From Homalodisca vitripennis (lineage: Eukaryota; Arthropoda; Insecta; Hemiptera; Cicadellidae), in the NCBI RefSeq assembly GCF_021130785.1, contig NC_060211.1, forward strand, positions 20,879,001-20,943,000: a DNA stretch of 64,000 nucleotides. The letters run 5' to 3'. The notes below the pieces were generated by a model, which was given only the letters and a program-made list of their open reading frames with translations, had not been told where the DNA came from and did no database searches. Positions within the stretch are counted from its first letter, which is position 1, and every line of letters starts with the position of its first letter. Shown here piece by piece: positions 1 to 12,476 of this stretch. The position numbers and the translations under genes were made by a program.

Positions 1-275
1 CATATAAAACCATTTTTGTATTTCTAATTTATGTTGGGTGTGGTGGTAAAACATCTTCAGACCCACATAACTTGTGAAGATATTCTCATTGAGTACGAAA
101 GGCCTCACAAAAATAAAAACCTACATTATTGGAGAGTTTATTTTAAATTAATAATTGATTAAGTACTCTGTGCACTGTATAAATTTGGGTTTGAAGTTTG
201 TTTGGTTATTGACGATAGACGGTTAGGAAAGGATCACAGGATTTCGGACATTTTCCATCGTTATAGGTTATAAAA

Positions 276-385
276 GGTATAACACAACGTTTCGAGGATT
301 GGAATGTATCCTCTTGTATGTATTAATACCTCCCCCCACCTGGCGAAGAGGATAGATTCCAATCATCGAAACGTTGAGTTATACC
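276..385. repeat. Long inverted repeat (hairpin, about 40-bp arms)
   Basis: The left arm (276-315) begins GGTATAACACAACGTTTCGA. The right arm (346-385) is its reverse complement with about three mismatches. A loop of about 30 bases lies between them. This looks like a small foldback element or a terminal piece of a repeat family. No target duplication was found. Confidence 0.7.
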
Positions 386-1744
386 AGGACCGGATCCACC
401 GGTGGAGGTGATGCAGTGTTAAAAACATTCACATTTCTAATTAATACCTAAAATATTGAGGTACTAAAATATACAAATTATACATATACTTTTAGTACAT
501 ATTTGTACAAAAAAAATGTAGGTTTTTATAAGTTTCGGATAGTAAAAATTCATCTAGGATTCTAAAGAATATTTTTGAAAACGAATTTTGCCTTTGAAAA
601 GGCAATTTTATGCTGACAGCTGGATATGTGTCCAGTTCGAAAATATTGCTTTCATTCATTGAATTCAGCATACAAATTAATAACTTTTTAATACCATATA
701 CACTTTATAAATTATGGACCATTTTTCGAGAAAATTGAGTTTGAAGGTGCCGTTTCGGCTGCGAGTTTCAACTGTGGTCTGATTAAGCTATGAGATAACA
801 GAATAGTGTAGTTTTCTGTTACCACCATGTTCCAACTCCAACAAACAAGGGAGATGTATTATAATTAAAAAAAACCATTTAATCGAGTATTATAGCTATT
901 ATTATAGAAAATGATCTCCCCATAATAACTGCAAAAAGGGTTAGATTTGAAAAATTCTCCTTAGAAAACAAAATTTATTTTTTGCTCTTTGGAATATTTT
1001 AGATGCTTCTAGTTTGGATTCACAGGGTTTTTATCTTTATGTTTTTGTAGTGCAGTATCATATGATTGCAATCATATGACATTGTTAATTTTGCACGTAC
1101 GTGTATATCTCACTTGAAAATTGTGAGTTAAAACCTCATTTTGTCTTGCTCCAAAAAGTAGAAAAAGAAAAAGAGAATCATCAACGTATATGTAATGTAA
1201 AGTATACAGAATTATAAGATTTTGGACATTTGCCATTGTTATATGTTACAATAGAGCACTACGTTTTAAAATGATACTAACAATCTAAAAAAATTAGATT
1301 AAAACTTGTGCAATCTCACCACAGTGTAATTTAACAAAAGAATAAAGTTGTATGTCATAAAAACCAAGCATAAATCTTTAAATCCAGACTGGTTAAAAGA
1401 ACCGAAAAAGTCACTACGTAGATGCAACGGCATCCAACTTTAATGTTGGTGTATTATTAATCTTGTTTTAAGACTTTTAACACTTCAAATCAAATCATAT
1501 TTTATTGCATTTTTACAATTTTACATTTCATTGTAAATGCAGTAAATCATTTTGTAAATAGTTTTCACCCATTCCAACGTTAAAGCATTCGCACATGCAC
1601 CCAAACCTACACTTCCACACATTCAACTCAAGCACACTCTCACTGACCCCAGATCCTATCCCTTCAATATGTTACAAATTGACTTATTCTGTTCTTTTCT
1701 CGTTGTCATTATAGTTGACCATAAGACCAATGTAAACATAATTA

Positions 1745-1940
1745 GTTAACGCTCAGCCAATCCAATGGAGTGACATGTACCATAAACAACGTCATATCCA
1801 GCTTTGGTATAGAAATGAAGTTTCATGAAAAATTTGAAGCCTACATGTCAATCCATTTTCGAAATATTGTGCGGATAGACATACAGACAAAAATGAAATG
1901 TTTCTAACCGAGTGAAGCTTCGCTAACGCTCAGCTAATAA
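1745..1940 (-). repeat. Dispersed 'GCTGAGCGTTAGC' repeat copy
   Basis: On the minus strand this reads like the repeat at 10775, 16676, 42770 and 61665. It has the shared core TTGGCTGAGCGTTAGC, then a pyrimidine-rich CTGTCTGTCCGCA-type stretch and a conserved 'tgaaacttcatttct' block. Two core motifs, at about 1748 and 1924, are spaced about 177 bp apart, as in the tandem array at 61.7-62.5 kb. Confidence 0.65.
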
Positions 1941-3189
1941 ACAAACTGTGACTATAGTTATTTACACTCTGTATGTAGCAAATTGGTAAAAAATCAGTAA
2001 ACCGTTTTAGTATTGCGTTATAAAAAAGAATTTAAAGGCAAGCAGAAAAGGGTTCTGTTATTATGAATAATAAATTGGTATAAATGACGAATGTAACCTT
2101 GATTTTTTTCAATCATAAATAACAGAAGCTTTAATAGAACTTTCTGATGGCGAAATCTAGACCCAGTTAGACATTTTAAGGGCAAAAGAATCCAGGCGTA
2201 GAACAAACCCGCACGCGTAGTTGGATATTTAGTTCATTTGTTTCTTAGTGCTGGTTTATGTTTGGAATATTTTGAAATCTTCTCTATCTCCTGAGTTTGT
2301 GGGAGAGCGGTGCTTCAATGCAATAACTAAGTTTTCTTTTGACTTTTGTTAATCAATTGTACCAGTAACCATTTATTTACCACTCCTAAAAGTGATCATT
2401 TTCAAGATCAATGTATCTATCCTACTGATTTTACAGCATAAAAGTGTTACGATGATGTTTGGGAATTTTGAACTAAGTGTAAACTTGTGGTATTGCGCAT
2501 GGAAAACGATGCATTTTATAGCCTTCAATTCATTAAACAATGCATGTTCACTGTGTTTTTCGTCAGTTAGAGCTGTACATAGCTAAAACACAGGGAAACT
2601 AATGAGTGATGAAGTCATTTTGAGTGGTTAGGTCTACTGATTTATGCCACGAGCGTGAACTGAAGCTTCATTTTGACTTTGCGAGAATGTTCAAGTTAGA
2701 TAAACTACGTTAAGCTATTTGACTCTCGGTAGAAGTTTTGATAAACTTTTTAGCTAAATCTACCTTTTTATTACATCCGGTCGAGTCGCTCTTATGGAAT
2801 ATTACTAAGAAGCTCCAAGACCCTCCTAACATCCGGTTCCTAGACATAAGCCGACATGTAACAGCTTCAATCCAACTGATTCCAATTCAAAAGAACACAA
2901 TTTTGTACAAAATCCTGTAAACTAATATTTAAATGGAACAGAATACATGAATCCAATAACTAATAACATGTATTTAAATGTTTAAATGTTATGTATTAAA
3001 GTGTCAAAGAACAGTTCGTGTTTAAATTAAATATTAAAGGAAAACTATTTTATAACTGTTTAATGATTAAAAATGACACCAATGTTTATGATTAGCAATA
3101 ATGCGCTAAAATGTTTTAATTTTTACTAGCAACTTTTTTGTATTATTATTAATTTATTTTTTAATTTTTATTTATTTGATATCTGTCGT

Positions 3190-3800
3190 AATGAAGAAGA
3201 CAATTTTCCGTGAGAATTACCCACGCCGATGCGCGTGCATACTGTATCACCTACGGTGGGTGATAAATCTAATACAATTCAAAACGTTCAACTGCCGTTT
3301 TTAATTCAGAAATAAGTTGAACTCCCTGTGGTACAAGTCTTACTATACTTACATGTTTGGGGACGTACTGACTATACGCATCCCTGGGTGTATAAGTAGC
3401 GGCCGGCTCTCTGCAGAATCTACCGGCCTCTCTGTACCCACAGACCGCCTCTGGAGTCAGTCCCGCCTTAGAGAACTTATTCTGAAGCATCCTCACTGAT
3501 GTTTACCACCCGGAACAATCAAGTCCTAGAACTCTGCAGGAATAAATATTTTTAGCATGTTTAAAAACCTGTGCACTCTAGTGGGTTTACAACCAGAAAT
3601 ATTGGGAAGACGGCACCCGTTCGCTACGCTCGACACGGCACGCAACACGCACGCCTGACACGACACTTGACACGCGTGTGACACGCACTAGGGCCGCCCC
3701 GACACTGGCCGCTTCACGTCGCCTTTTAAAATAGAATCTGTGGCTCCGCCCTCATCCCCAGAGGCGGGATTCACCAGTATTGCGATTTACTTCAGGCTTC
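3190..3800. other. GC-richer island, unidentified
   Basis: This stretch is clearly richer in G+C than its surroundings and has many CG dinucleotides around 3600-3780. An open frame of 75 codons on the minus strand (3269-3496) matches nothing I know. It could be a solo LTR or an old promoter. No paired terminus or target duplication was found, so no element is called. Confidence 0.3.
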
Positions 3801-3879
3801 ACGCGAGTGTAGTCTTTATCCCAATCGCACAACTACAACTGTTGTTCTTTTCATGTAATCAGATATAAAAAAATTAAAA

Positions 3880-5280
3880 AAATAAAACTACAACGTTTTA
3901 TTTTGAATTTTATGCGTTTTTTTACCACTGCCGAAAAAATACAAATACATTTATTTTCGTGTGACATTTACAAGTTGTACGACAGTGTACAATATCATAC
4001 AATTGTTATAAAAATGTCAATAGTTAAAAACAACAAGAGTCTTAGATAAATCAGCCTAAAACAACTGTTTTCTTGCGTGTTCTTACCACTGGCGCAAAAA
4101 TACAAACGCATTTATTGTCATAATACTACAAGTTGTATGGCAATTTCAATATCTTACAATTGTTATAACAAAGGAGTTAAAAACAACGCGAGTGTTAGAT
4201 TTAGCAATAACAAAAGTAATCAGCCTAAACAACACTGTTAATTTGCTTTTTCTTAACACTGGCGCGAAAATAAAAACACATTTATTGCCGTGTGACAATT
4301 ACAAGTTGAAAGACAGTGTCGATATCTTACAATTGCTATAACAAAGTCAATAATTAAAAAAACAGCATGGGTCTTAGATTTATTAAATGATAAAAGACAT
4401 CACCCTAAACAACATTTTTCTTGCTTGTTGTTACAACTGGTGCAAAAATAAAAATACATTTATTGCCGTGTGACAATTACAAGTTGTATGACAGTGTATA
4501 ATATCATACAATTGTTATAAAAGAAGTCAATAGTTAAAACAACAAGAGTATTATATAAATCAGCCTAAAAAAACATTTTTCTTGCTTGTTGTTACAACTA
4601 GTGCAAAAATAAAATTACATTTATTGTCGTGTGACAATTATAAGTTGTATAACATTGGCAATATCTGACAATTGTTTTATCAAAGCCAATAGTTAAAAAC
4701 AACAAGTCTTAGATTTACTCAATGATAAAAGAAATCAACCTAAATAACGATTTTCTTGCGTGTTCTTACCACTGGCGCAAAATGCAAACACATGTATTGT
4801 CGTGTGACAATTACAAGTTGTATAACAGTGTCAATATCTTACAATTGCTATAACAAAGTCAATAGTTAAAAACAACAAGAGTCTTAGTTTTATTCAATGA
4901 AAAAAGACATCGCCCTAAACAACTGTTTTCTTGCGTGTTCTTACCACCGGCGCAAAATTACAAACACATTTACTGTCGTGTGACAGTTTTATTACAAGTT
5001 TTACGACAGTGTCAATATCTTACAATTTTTATAACAAAGTCAATAGTTAAAACAACTAGAGTCAGATTTATTCAATGATAAAAGAAATCAGCCTAAACAA
5101 AACAACTGTTTTCTTGCGTTTTGTTACCACTAGCGCAAAAATACAAACACATTTATTGTCGTGTGACAATTACAAGTTGTACGACAGTGTCAATATCTTA
5201 CAATTATTATTATAACAAAGTCAATAGTTAAAACAACAATTGTCTTAGATTTATTCAATGATAAAAGAAATCAGCCTAAG
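3880..5280. repeat. Satellite-like array, about 170-bp monomer, 8 copies
   Basis: A degenerate unit recurs in direct orientation. It is recognisable by 'TTCTTACCACTGGCGCAAAA', then 'CATTTATTGTCGTGTGACAA', 'ACAAGTTGTACGACAGTGTC', 'AATATCTTACAATTGTTATA' and 'AAAGTCAATAGTTAAAA'. The 'ttaccactg' landmark falls near 3921, 4084, 4253, 4431, 4592, 4766, 4941 and 5124, a spacing of 161-183 bp. The copies carry both substitutions and indels. The array stops at 5280, where a LINE 3' tail begins. Confidence 0.85.
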
Positions 5281-5289
5281 AAGAGGAAT

Positions 5290-5660
5290 CAAATTAAGAG
5301 AATAAGGTTTAAAGCGCTAATGTAACACATCTACGCTAATAACTCTCCCACTGAGTAAAAGCACCCCGCCACCAAGTTTTTGCTTAATTTTTTCTTGAAT
5401 TCCGATTTGTTTTGGGTACACTTTAGGCAATCAGGAAGCCTCTGAAAATTTCTGGCGACGACATTAAAAGGCAAATCTGCAGCCAAAGCCGACTGGTGCG
5501 GTGTCTGTCGGAGGTTCACACGTGATCATATGTCGTGCCCGTGTATCGCATCCATCAATGACCGATACACGATCAAATTTTGCAAACACGACTGTTTCAA
5601 AGATGAATAGTGATGTAAGTGTTGTGGTATGGTGTGAAAAACGTCTCCACATCTCCGTCG
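5290..5660 (-). pseudogene. CR1-like LINE ORF2 C-terminal tail, broken
   Basis: Minus-strand frames at 5650-5331 give the C-terminal end of a CR1-type ORF2: a TLTSLFIFETVVFAKF segment, then a THARS/RARH-like segment, and at the end FYSVGELL just before the stop. Compare FYSVEEF-type endings in this family. The same layout occurs in the copies at 48.9-49.2 kb and 63.7-64.0 kb. At least one frame change separates the two halves. The reverse transcriptase core is absent, so this is a 5'-truncated, decayed insertion. Its 3' side abuts the satellite array. Confidence 0.65.
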
Positions 5661-5944
5661 ATATTCAATAAAAAAACCCATACGCGTACGCCAGTGTTTT
5701 GCATATTTTATAGCTCCTGTATTATCATACCGGACACGTATTTTGAACTCAGTAAGTTGTGTGTTGCAGGCATGAGGCATTAACAACAAATCGACATACT
5801 TACAATACATTAACATTAACATTACAATACATTTACGATGAACATGTCGCAGGTAATTTTCCCGGATTGGTTATTTCCTACGCTAACCGGATCTGATAAG
5901 AATTGGCATAGCGATTTACGTTAAACTAAAACACAACTCAGACA

Positions 5945-6600
5945 TATTTATTAATTATTTATTTATTTATTTGTTACATAGGTTTATAATAGATGTTGCA
6001 ACGCAAATGTAAACATATAACACGTCATTTTCAGTATCTAATACAACATTTATACTATTATTATATTTTAACAATTTATAATACCAGTGATCGTTAACAT
6101 TATGAAATACAGTTTTATAACAATTTTTCAAGTCGCGTTCTAAAAATTCTGGAATTCTCTTCTAAAATAAAATTTGGAGATAAATTGTGAAATAATGTAA
6201 TTCCTTTATGAAATGGTCCAGTTTTTAAAAGAGTGAGACGATGAGAAGGGTAATGGAACTTGTTTTTGTTTCTTGTACTGTAATCATGTTGATGATTGAG
6301 TTTTATAAAACTGGATTTATGTTTATTTTACAAATACAGCTAATTCTAAAATGCAGAGAACAGACAATGTTAAAATTTTAAACTGTTTGCAGAATAAGCG
6401 GCATACTGTCTAAAATTAGTTATGGCAATAGTAAGTACTGCTCTTTTTTGCAGAATAAAGATTTTGTCGCTGTAACTAATATGTCCCCAAAATATAATAC
6501 CAAAAAATAAAAGCAACTGAAAATACCCGACTGCCTTGGTCATAGGAAAAGTCATAACTCTTTTAATATACTTAATGGCGAATAAAGCATTATATTTCAT
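5945..6600 (-). pseudogene. 5'-truncated LINE (jockey/CR1-like) 3' end
   Basis: The minus strand shows the region downstream of a reverse transcriptase: FGIIFWGHISYSDKIFILQK at about 6510-6450, then YSTRNKNKFHYPSHR near 6270, then a LFHNLSP-type segment near 6200. These match the usual thumb and C-terminal sequence of jockey/CR1 ORF2 (YG...WG...LQK.A.R; Y.TRNK). The element ends at an (AAAT)n tail at about 5950-5972 on its 3' side. Several stops interrupt the frame. No reverse transcriptase catalytic motif remains. Confidence 0.7.
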
Positions 6601-7535
6601 TGCATATCATGTATAATAAATATCATCATAACAGACAGCATAGGATAAAGCAGCATATCATTGATATAGAACGAAAAATTCAATTAGATATAATATGTTT
6701 GCCTTGAAATGTAAAGACTATTCAAGATTATGCTAGCATTCGTTCAAAATTTCAAATTATTTATACGATGATTACATATATTACATACATTCTGTAATAT
6801 ATGGAAATATACTTATTGATCTTTCCGTGATATCTTATGTCTCAATGTATGATCTAATACTTACTATGTAGAACCGGTGTAGGATACTAGAAAACCGTAA
6901 ATCTACAAAAGGTTCGTCATAATGTAAAATATACCGTATTGTTTTATTTATTGAAAACAGCACTCTCTCAACCAAATCAGGTTCATATTGAGAGCAATAC
7001 TATAACTTCTAATAATATAAGCTGTGAAATTGAACGTGTTAATCCGTGGTAAATAAACTTCTTATCAGTGTACTTCCTAATCTTCATTGGATTCTTCGTC
7101 CATTGCATTCCTAAATGATTCAGGTCAAACACAAACGACAATAAACCGGTTTCCACGCAAGTAGTATCTTAACCCAAAGAAAATTTATGTAAGTTGTAAA
7201 TTTATTACAACTTTGACAACCTTTTATTTTGGATTGGAAAGAGATAGCGATCTCTAGGTTTGATCATTCTTTAAGTTTGTTTATGATCTTTAAAATTAGT
7301 TGTCACTTGAGAGAGGTTTACATTTGAAAATTTTGAGTTGCCCCCAAAACCACGCATTGTTTAAGGAAATAAAGATTTGTCAAAATCATCAAATGAAACT
7401 TCCTTTCCACATTGCATCACTACCCAAAGGATATCTCCTTATATAAACTTTAGAAAAAAAGAGGGAGATCCTGGCTTTTTATTCACCCTGTATGTCTGTA
7501 CTCTGCCTTTCAAAAGTTTGTATCATATTATTAAC
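6601..7535. other. Non-coding stretch, nothing recognised
   Basis: AT-rich, with no coding pattern on either strand and no clear repeat boundary. Confidence 0.4.
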
Positions 7536-7711
7536 TTTCCACTACGTTTTATTTAAACGTTCTTAAATTTCCACTACGTTTTATTTAAACGTTCTTAAAT
7601 GTCCACTACGTTTTATTTAAACGTTCTTAACTTTCCACTACGTTTTATTTAAACGTTCTTAAATTTCCACTACGTTTTATTTAAACGTTCTTAAATTTCC
7701 ACTACGTTTTC
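7536..7711. repeat. 32-bp minisatellite, 5.5 copies
   Basis: The unit is TTTCCACTACGTTTTATTTA followed by AACGTTCTTAAA. It is repeated five times plus a half copy and is nearly identical between copies: two copies change 'aaatttcc' to 'aaatgtcc' or 'aactttcc'. The core contains the palindrome CGTT...AACG. Confidence 0.95.
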
Positions 7712-8050
7712 AGTTCCACTATAATCAGTTTGTGATTATTTTACAGATCGTGTTATAAAGAAATCATTAAACGAACAGAATTCACTTAACTCAATCCGTT
7801 TCAAAATAGCGGCCGTTTTTGAAAAAAAATGTCGAAATTTACGGAACACTGTATTTTAAGTACTTTGGCAGTTTTAAAACACGCTAGAGCTTTAATAATT
7901 AAAAACTTAAATGCAGTATTTGGTGTCCACTGCAAAAAAAAACACACATTAGTAAAGAAATATTTGAAAGCAATCCATACTCTAGAGTATACGACTTGTT
8001 TTAATATATTTTATCCTCCCCCAACCCAACCCCCAGAGTAATGTAATATG

Positions 8051-9107
8051 CAGGCCCGTAGCTAGGCTGGGGCAACCGGGGCATTGCCCCGGGGCCCCCG
8101 GCCAGGGGGGCCCCCAAATGAAGGTGGAAAATTTGAAAATGAAATTAAAGTTTATGTGAAATTTATTGATTACTGTAGGGTCGTAGGGATATTTCATCGA
8201 ATCATCAAAATGTCTTTATAAAAAAAATATTTAAATAGCTTTTCAATATAAAATAATGGACAGATATTGTTCTCACAGAGATTTCGTAACAAAAATAGAC
8301 AGACTATCAATCAGCCTGTCAGTTGTTACGCAATTAAAGAAATGCAGTTTGCACTTTTAGTTCACCTTACTCCCCCATCCCCAACAGTAATAAACTCGTC
8401 CTGACGTCGACGTGACGTAGACGGCTCCGTCTACCGACTGCCTCTGCCACAGCTGACAGACGACAGTGAGAGTGACTACGACTAGTGAGCTAGTGACAGA
8501 CAGCCCGGATAAGGTTATGTTATGTTGATGGTAAACTAACACCAAAAGTTGTGTATTCAAAGGTATTACATAATTAATGATATTACTTGTATGTTTATCT
8601 ACAAAACTACATTGCTTGGATGTAGGCCTAAGAAGAGACTAAAAAGTTTTAAGACATCAGCACTTATGTCTTTATTTATTTATTATCTATTGTGAATAAA
8701 ATTTGAAAAAATAATTATGTTTTTCATTTTCCTTTCAGCACTATAAATAGAATACCAATCACAATGGTAAGCTGAAAAAATAATGGCTCTAAAAACCAAA
8801 CTAATGGCACCAGGGCCAGGAGTCATACAAATTTGCATATAAAATCATTACCAGTTTATGACTTACCGTAGAAATTTGTAAACATAGTTTAAGCAAACAA
8901 TTAAGTATTATAGATTTAATAAGAAAAAAAGGTAATAATAATAATAATAGGATAATAATAAAAAAAATGCACATAAATTCTAAGCCTAAAGATCCAATTA
9001 CTGTATGCTTATATCTATTAATTAAAAAAAGTGCGAAATATATAACAAAGGGGGGCCCCGAATGGACTTTCTGCCCCGGGGCCTCCAAGGGCCTAGCTAC
9101 GGGCCTG
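8051..9107. mobile_element. hAT-type non-autonomous DNA transposon
   Basis: The element starts CAGGCCCGTAGCTAGG and ends with the exact inverse CCTAGCTACGGGCCTG, each followed inward by runs of G and C (GGGGCC-rich subterminal arms). It is flanked by a perfect 8-bp direct repeat GTAATATG (8043-8050 and 9108-9115), the target duplication length typical of hAT elements. No transposase is recognisable in the 1,057 bp between, so it is a deletion derivative mobilised in trans. Confidence 0.92.
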
Positions 9108-9216
9108 GTAATATGCTGTGAGCTGTGCCAGATGTGTTGCCGAGGTTTATGGTGTTGTGACTACAGCATTGGCTAGGGACAACTCCGCCCCACATGGAGC
9201 GGCGCGCGCACTTCTC

Positions 9217-9246
9217 ACACACATACACATACACATATACACATGT
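9217..9246. repeat. CA/CATA microsatellite
   Basis: A run of cacacatacacatacacatatacacat. Confidence 0.8.
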
Positions 9247-9249
9247 ACA

Positions 9250-10774
9250 ACGCATGTTCCTTAGTTGATGCTAAGCAGCGAAAAAGAAAGCTTTTTAAAC
9301 TACAACAATTCAAAATCAGTTCCTCTTGGATTTTGAATAAGTCAAAATCTGTTCTTAAAAGAAAAAAAAAACATTTGTCTATAGCCATTTTTAACACGCT
9401 ATATTACTGTTTTAAATGTCATGAACGAACAAATGAGTACACTATAAATTACGAAGTATTTAATTTTTTTTTCCTTTTGAGAGTCTAAAGTTTTCATACA
9501 ATTAGATCAGTCAGAACCGGAGTTCATAAAGAGAAAATTTTATACAAATTTATGGAAATTGTATTATATGTGAAAACGGGCTCTAGTGTGGATATTTCAT
9601 TATATAAACTCAATAAATCCAAATATTCTCAATTTTATAGAAAACTCTTAAATATAGCTTCCATTATCCAAAGCCCAAAATTGCTCTGTATACATTTCTA
9701 CATTTCTGAATAAGCAAAGTACACGATTAAAACAAAAATGTATATACTATCTTTGTTTTTTATAATTCTCAAACAAAAAGTAACATGTACAACGATATTT
9801 TTACTTCGCAATTTTGATCTTAATTAGGTATGTTTGTTTTTTTAGCTGTTGGTTGAAACTCGGAAATTCGACATAAAAAGGTTATTTTCTTTCATCTCAC
9901 CGTCTCCCACGAAGAAAAGTCCAAATTACTGTAATATTTAATAACTCATAGACTTAATTTTGTTCACTTAAGTTTGAAATGCTGTTTTAGTGAAAAATTT
10001 AACCAATTTTATATTTTTACAGTTAGTTTTATTTTACTATTAATTCAAAATATTCAATTCCCTAAAATTCACCTAAAACAATCCTGTTGTTTATGGAAAG
10101 AAGTAAAGAATCATAAACTTGCCGATGAAAACCCAAACACATTTTTAATTGGTGATCATTGATTTGTAGCATCGATAACAATAGTCCAGATTTAGTTTTG
10201 AAAAAATGCACAAATCTTATACAAATAACTAAAGTTTTCCTGAATTTGCCTTCTGTGTTGTAGAGACAAAATTTCGCCAAATTCTTTTCGTTGGCAATGC
10301 AAAACATTCAGCATTGGTCATGATGTTATGGAGCTCATACAGTTATTATCTTGGAAGGGTAATTTCTTAAACCAACATTCAAAACTGTAATTTTTAACAA
10401 CGGTTTCATTGAACCGAGTTTAGTAATTAACCGCGGCCGGCGCTTGCTCATTGAAATGTAAATTGTCAAAAACATTCGAGTACGCGGTGTTGCAATGATC
10501 CTGCACGGCCAGCTAACACCTTGGGTGCAAGAAGAAGTTGTACTGTTGTTTTAATACATTTGACCATTTCTCATGAGGGCTCTCGACCAGCTATGGCAGG
10601 TAAAAGAATTACCTTCTAAGTCGTTTAAAATATTTACAATATTAGTCTACATATATGTTTGTACAGCAGTTTGCGCTGAATTAAACATAAAAACAGTCTA
10701 AGTTTTTATTGAGTAATTTTTCCCTTAGGCAAGCTAGGAGAAACTCTTATTTAAGTCAGCAAAAAGTCAATTTT
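9250..10774. other. Non-coding stretch, nothing recognised
   Basis: AT-rich, and the short open frames show no family resemblance. A GC-richer patch around 10430-10550 has no identifiable feature. Confidence 0.4.
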
Positions 10775-10985
10775 ATTGGCTGCGCGTTAGCAAAGCCTAT
10801 CACTTATGAGGCTGGAAAAAAGATTATTTCTGTCTGTCTGTCCATCCGCACGATATTTTTATATGATGAATGCTGAGTTCAATGATGGTGCATGCCACTC
10901 CATAGGATTTGGTGAGCGTTAGTGAATATTTTTACATTGGTCTTATGGGTAACCATGATGGCAACGAGAAAATAGCAGAACAAAT
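10775..10985 (+). repeat. Dispersed 'GCTGAGCGTTAGC' repeat copy
   Basis: It begins near TTGGCTGCGCGTTAGCAAAG and continues with CTGTCTGTCTGTCCATCCGC and ACGATATTT, the order seen in the other copies. It lacks coding capacity and resembles a SINE or MITE-like family. Ends are not defined. Confidence 0.65.
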
Positions 10986-12476
10986 AAATTTTTAAACAAA
11001 CTCAGTATGCTCATATGAGATTTTAATTTGTAACATATTAACACGTGTACTCTAATTATCGCAAGGTATCAAATATATTTTTATGGTGACTCGGTATGAA
11101 CACTGATAATAATTTTATAATTTTTAAACCCCAATTTAATGTACAAAACAAAATGTGAATTGTTATGTGGATATCAGAAAAAAGAATTCATTTTTTCTTT
11201 TGCAATTTCCCATGAAACTTCATTTCTACATAGACAAGAATGAGTTCTATGCTGTTGCAAATTCAACCATGGAATTTGGCTGAACGTCGTTGAAGCCTAC
11301 TCAGTGGCTGAATTTCTCTTTTGTTTGCCGGATTGTCTATCATTCAAACTGTCAATCATGAAACGAGCTATAGACTTCGCATACAACTTCAGCTAAGGAT
11401 GCTACGCAACACGTAGTGTGGCGTACTCCTTGTTTATAAATATACGGCGCTACGTCATATAAATTATTAACTTTAGTAACAAGGAGTATATTAATCAACG
11501 ATCATTAAAACATGATAGAACAGAAATTTGGTAAAAAATGCGTCATTATTCTCTGCATACTTCAAACAATCCCGGCTGGCAGCTGGTGAAGCAATTACTG
11601 TAATGATTAGGTCACAGCATTAGTTGGGGATACTTACGCTCTCAAGATTGAGACGCGGTAAACGAAGGTCTTGGTGTGGGAAACCAAGTCGAGAAATGTA
11701 CGATAGGATGCTAGCTTCTGTTGACTGTAGGACGTTACCAAATTTAGCTCAATCTATAGCCCAAGCGTCTTACCGCGTTTAACAAGATTAGTACAAAAAC
11801 GTGAACATATTAAATTAATTAATAATCTTTTCTAAACATCCGTGTAATCATGGCAGGGTACTTTCTTCTTCTTCGACTATGGGTGTTAGTTGTATACGCC
11901 GCACGGAGCGCTAGGTGTACCTCGATTTTGAATTGGCTGATGGTTTACCGCAGTATATAAAATATAAAAACATCTGATGCTCCACAATTGCTCCTACCAC
12001 TTTCATAATATCTATGAGAAGATACGTCATCAAACGCTTAAATCTGTTGTCAGCTAAAGCATACGGGTTGCGCACAATATATAACGGCAAACGAAAGAAA
12101 CGGAAGTAATAATTACATTAACCTACAGAAAAGCATCAAGCATGTCATACTGATTAGACTCTTGTAATAACAAAAAGATCTCATATTGACATGTAATTCA
12201 TCAGAATGAGAATTTTACCAGAGATTCAAAATGAATTACGACCCTTGGCGAAAGGTACAGAAGCGTTATCAACAAACCGCCTCAAAGAAATGCTATACCT
12301 CATAATCTACATATGAATACGTCTATTTTATTTTGAAATCAAAGCTATTACTACTAATAAATAGTAATTTCTCTAAGGCTACATGGAATAGCACTGTGCC
12401 GTTAAACGTTGAGACTAAACGTGTCAGGATTAGTTCCAAACTTGGCCACCACGGAGCAGCACCAACTGGAAACAAA
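10986..12476. other. Non-coding stretch with short inverted repeats
   Basis: TACTCCTTGTT near 11428 pairs with AACAAGGAGTA near 11480, giving a 12-bp inverted repeat that closes a loop of about 40 bases. ACGCGGTAA near 11653 pairs with TTACCGCGT near 11771. Both could be termini of small decayed inverted-repeat elements. No gene is recognisable. Confidence 0.35.

Larger units (their letters stand above)
1..3180. other. AT-rich non-coding stretch with dispersed repeats
   Basis: No convincing coding sequence on either strand; all open frames are short and look random. Besides the hairpin at 276-385 and the dispersed repeat at 1745-1940, a stretch near 1205-1290 weakly resembles the sequence leading into the hairpin (235-280), so both may be pieces of one repeat family. 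Confidence 0.5.
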
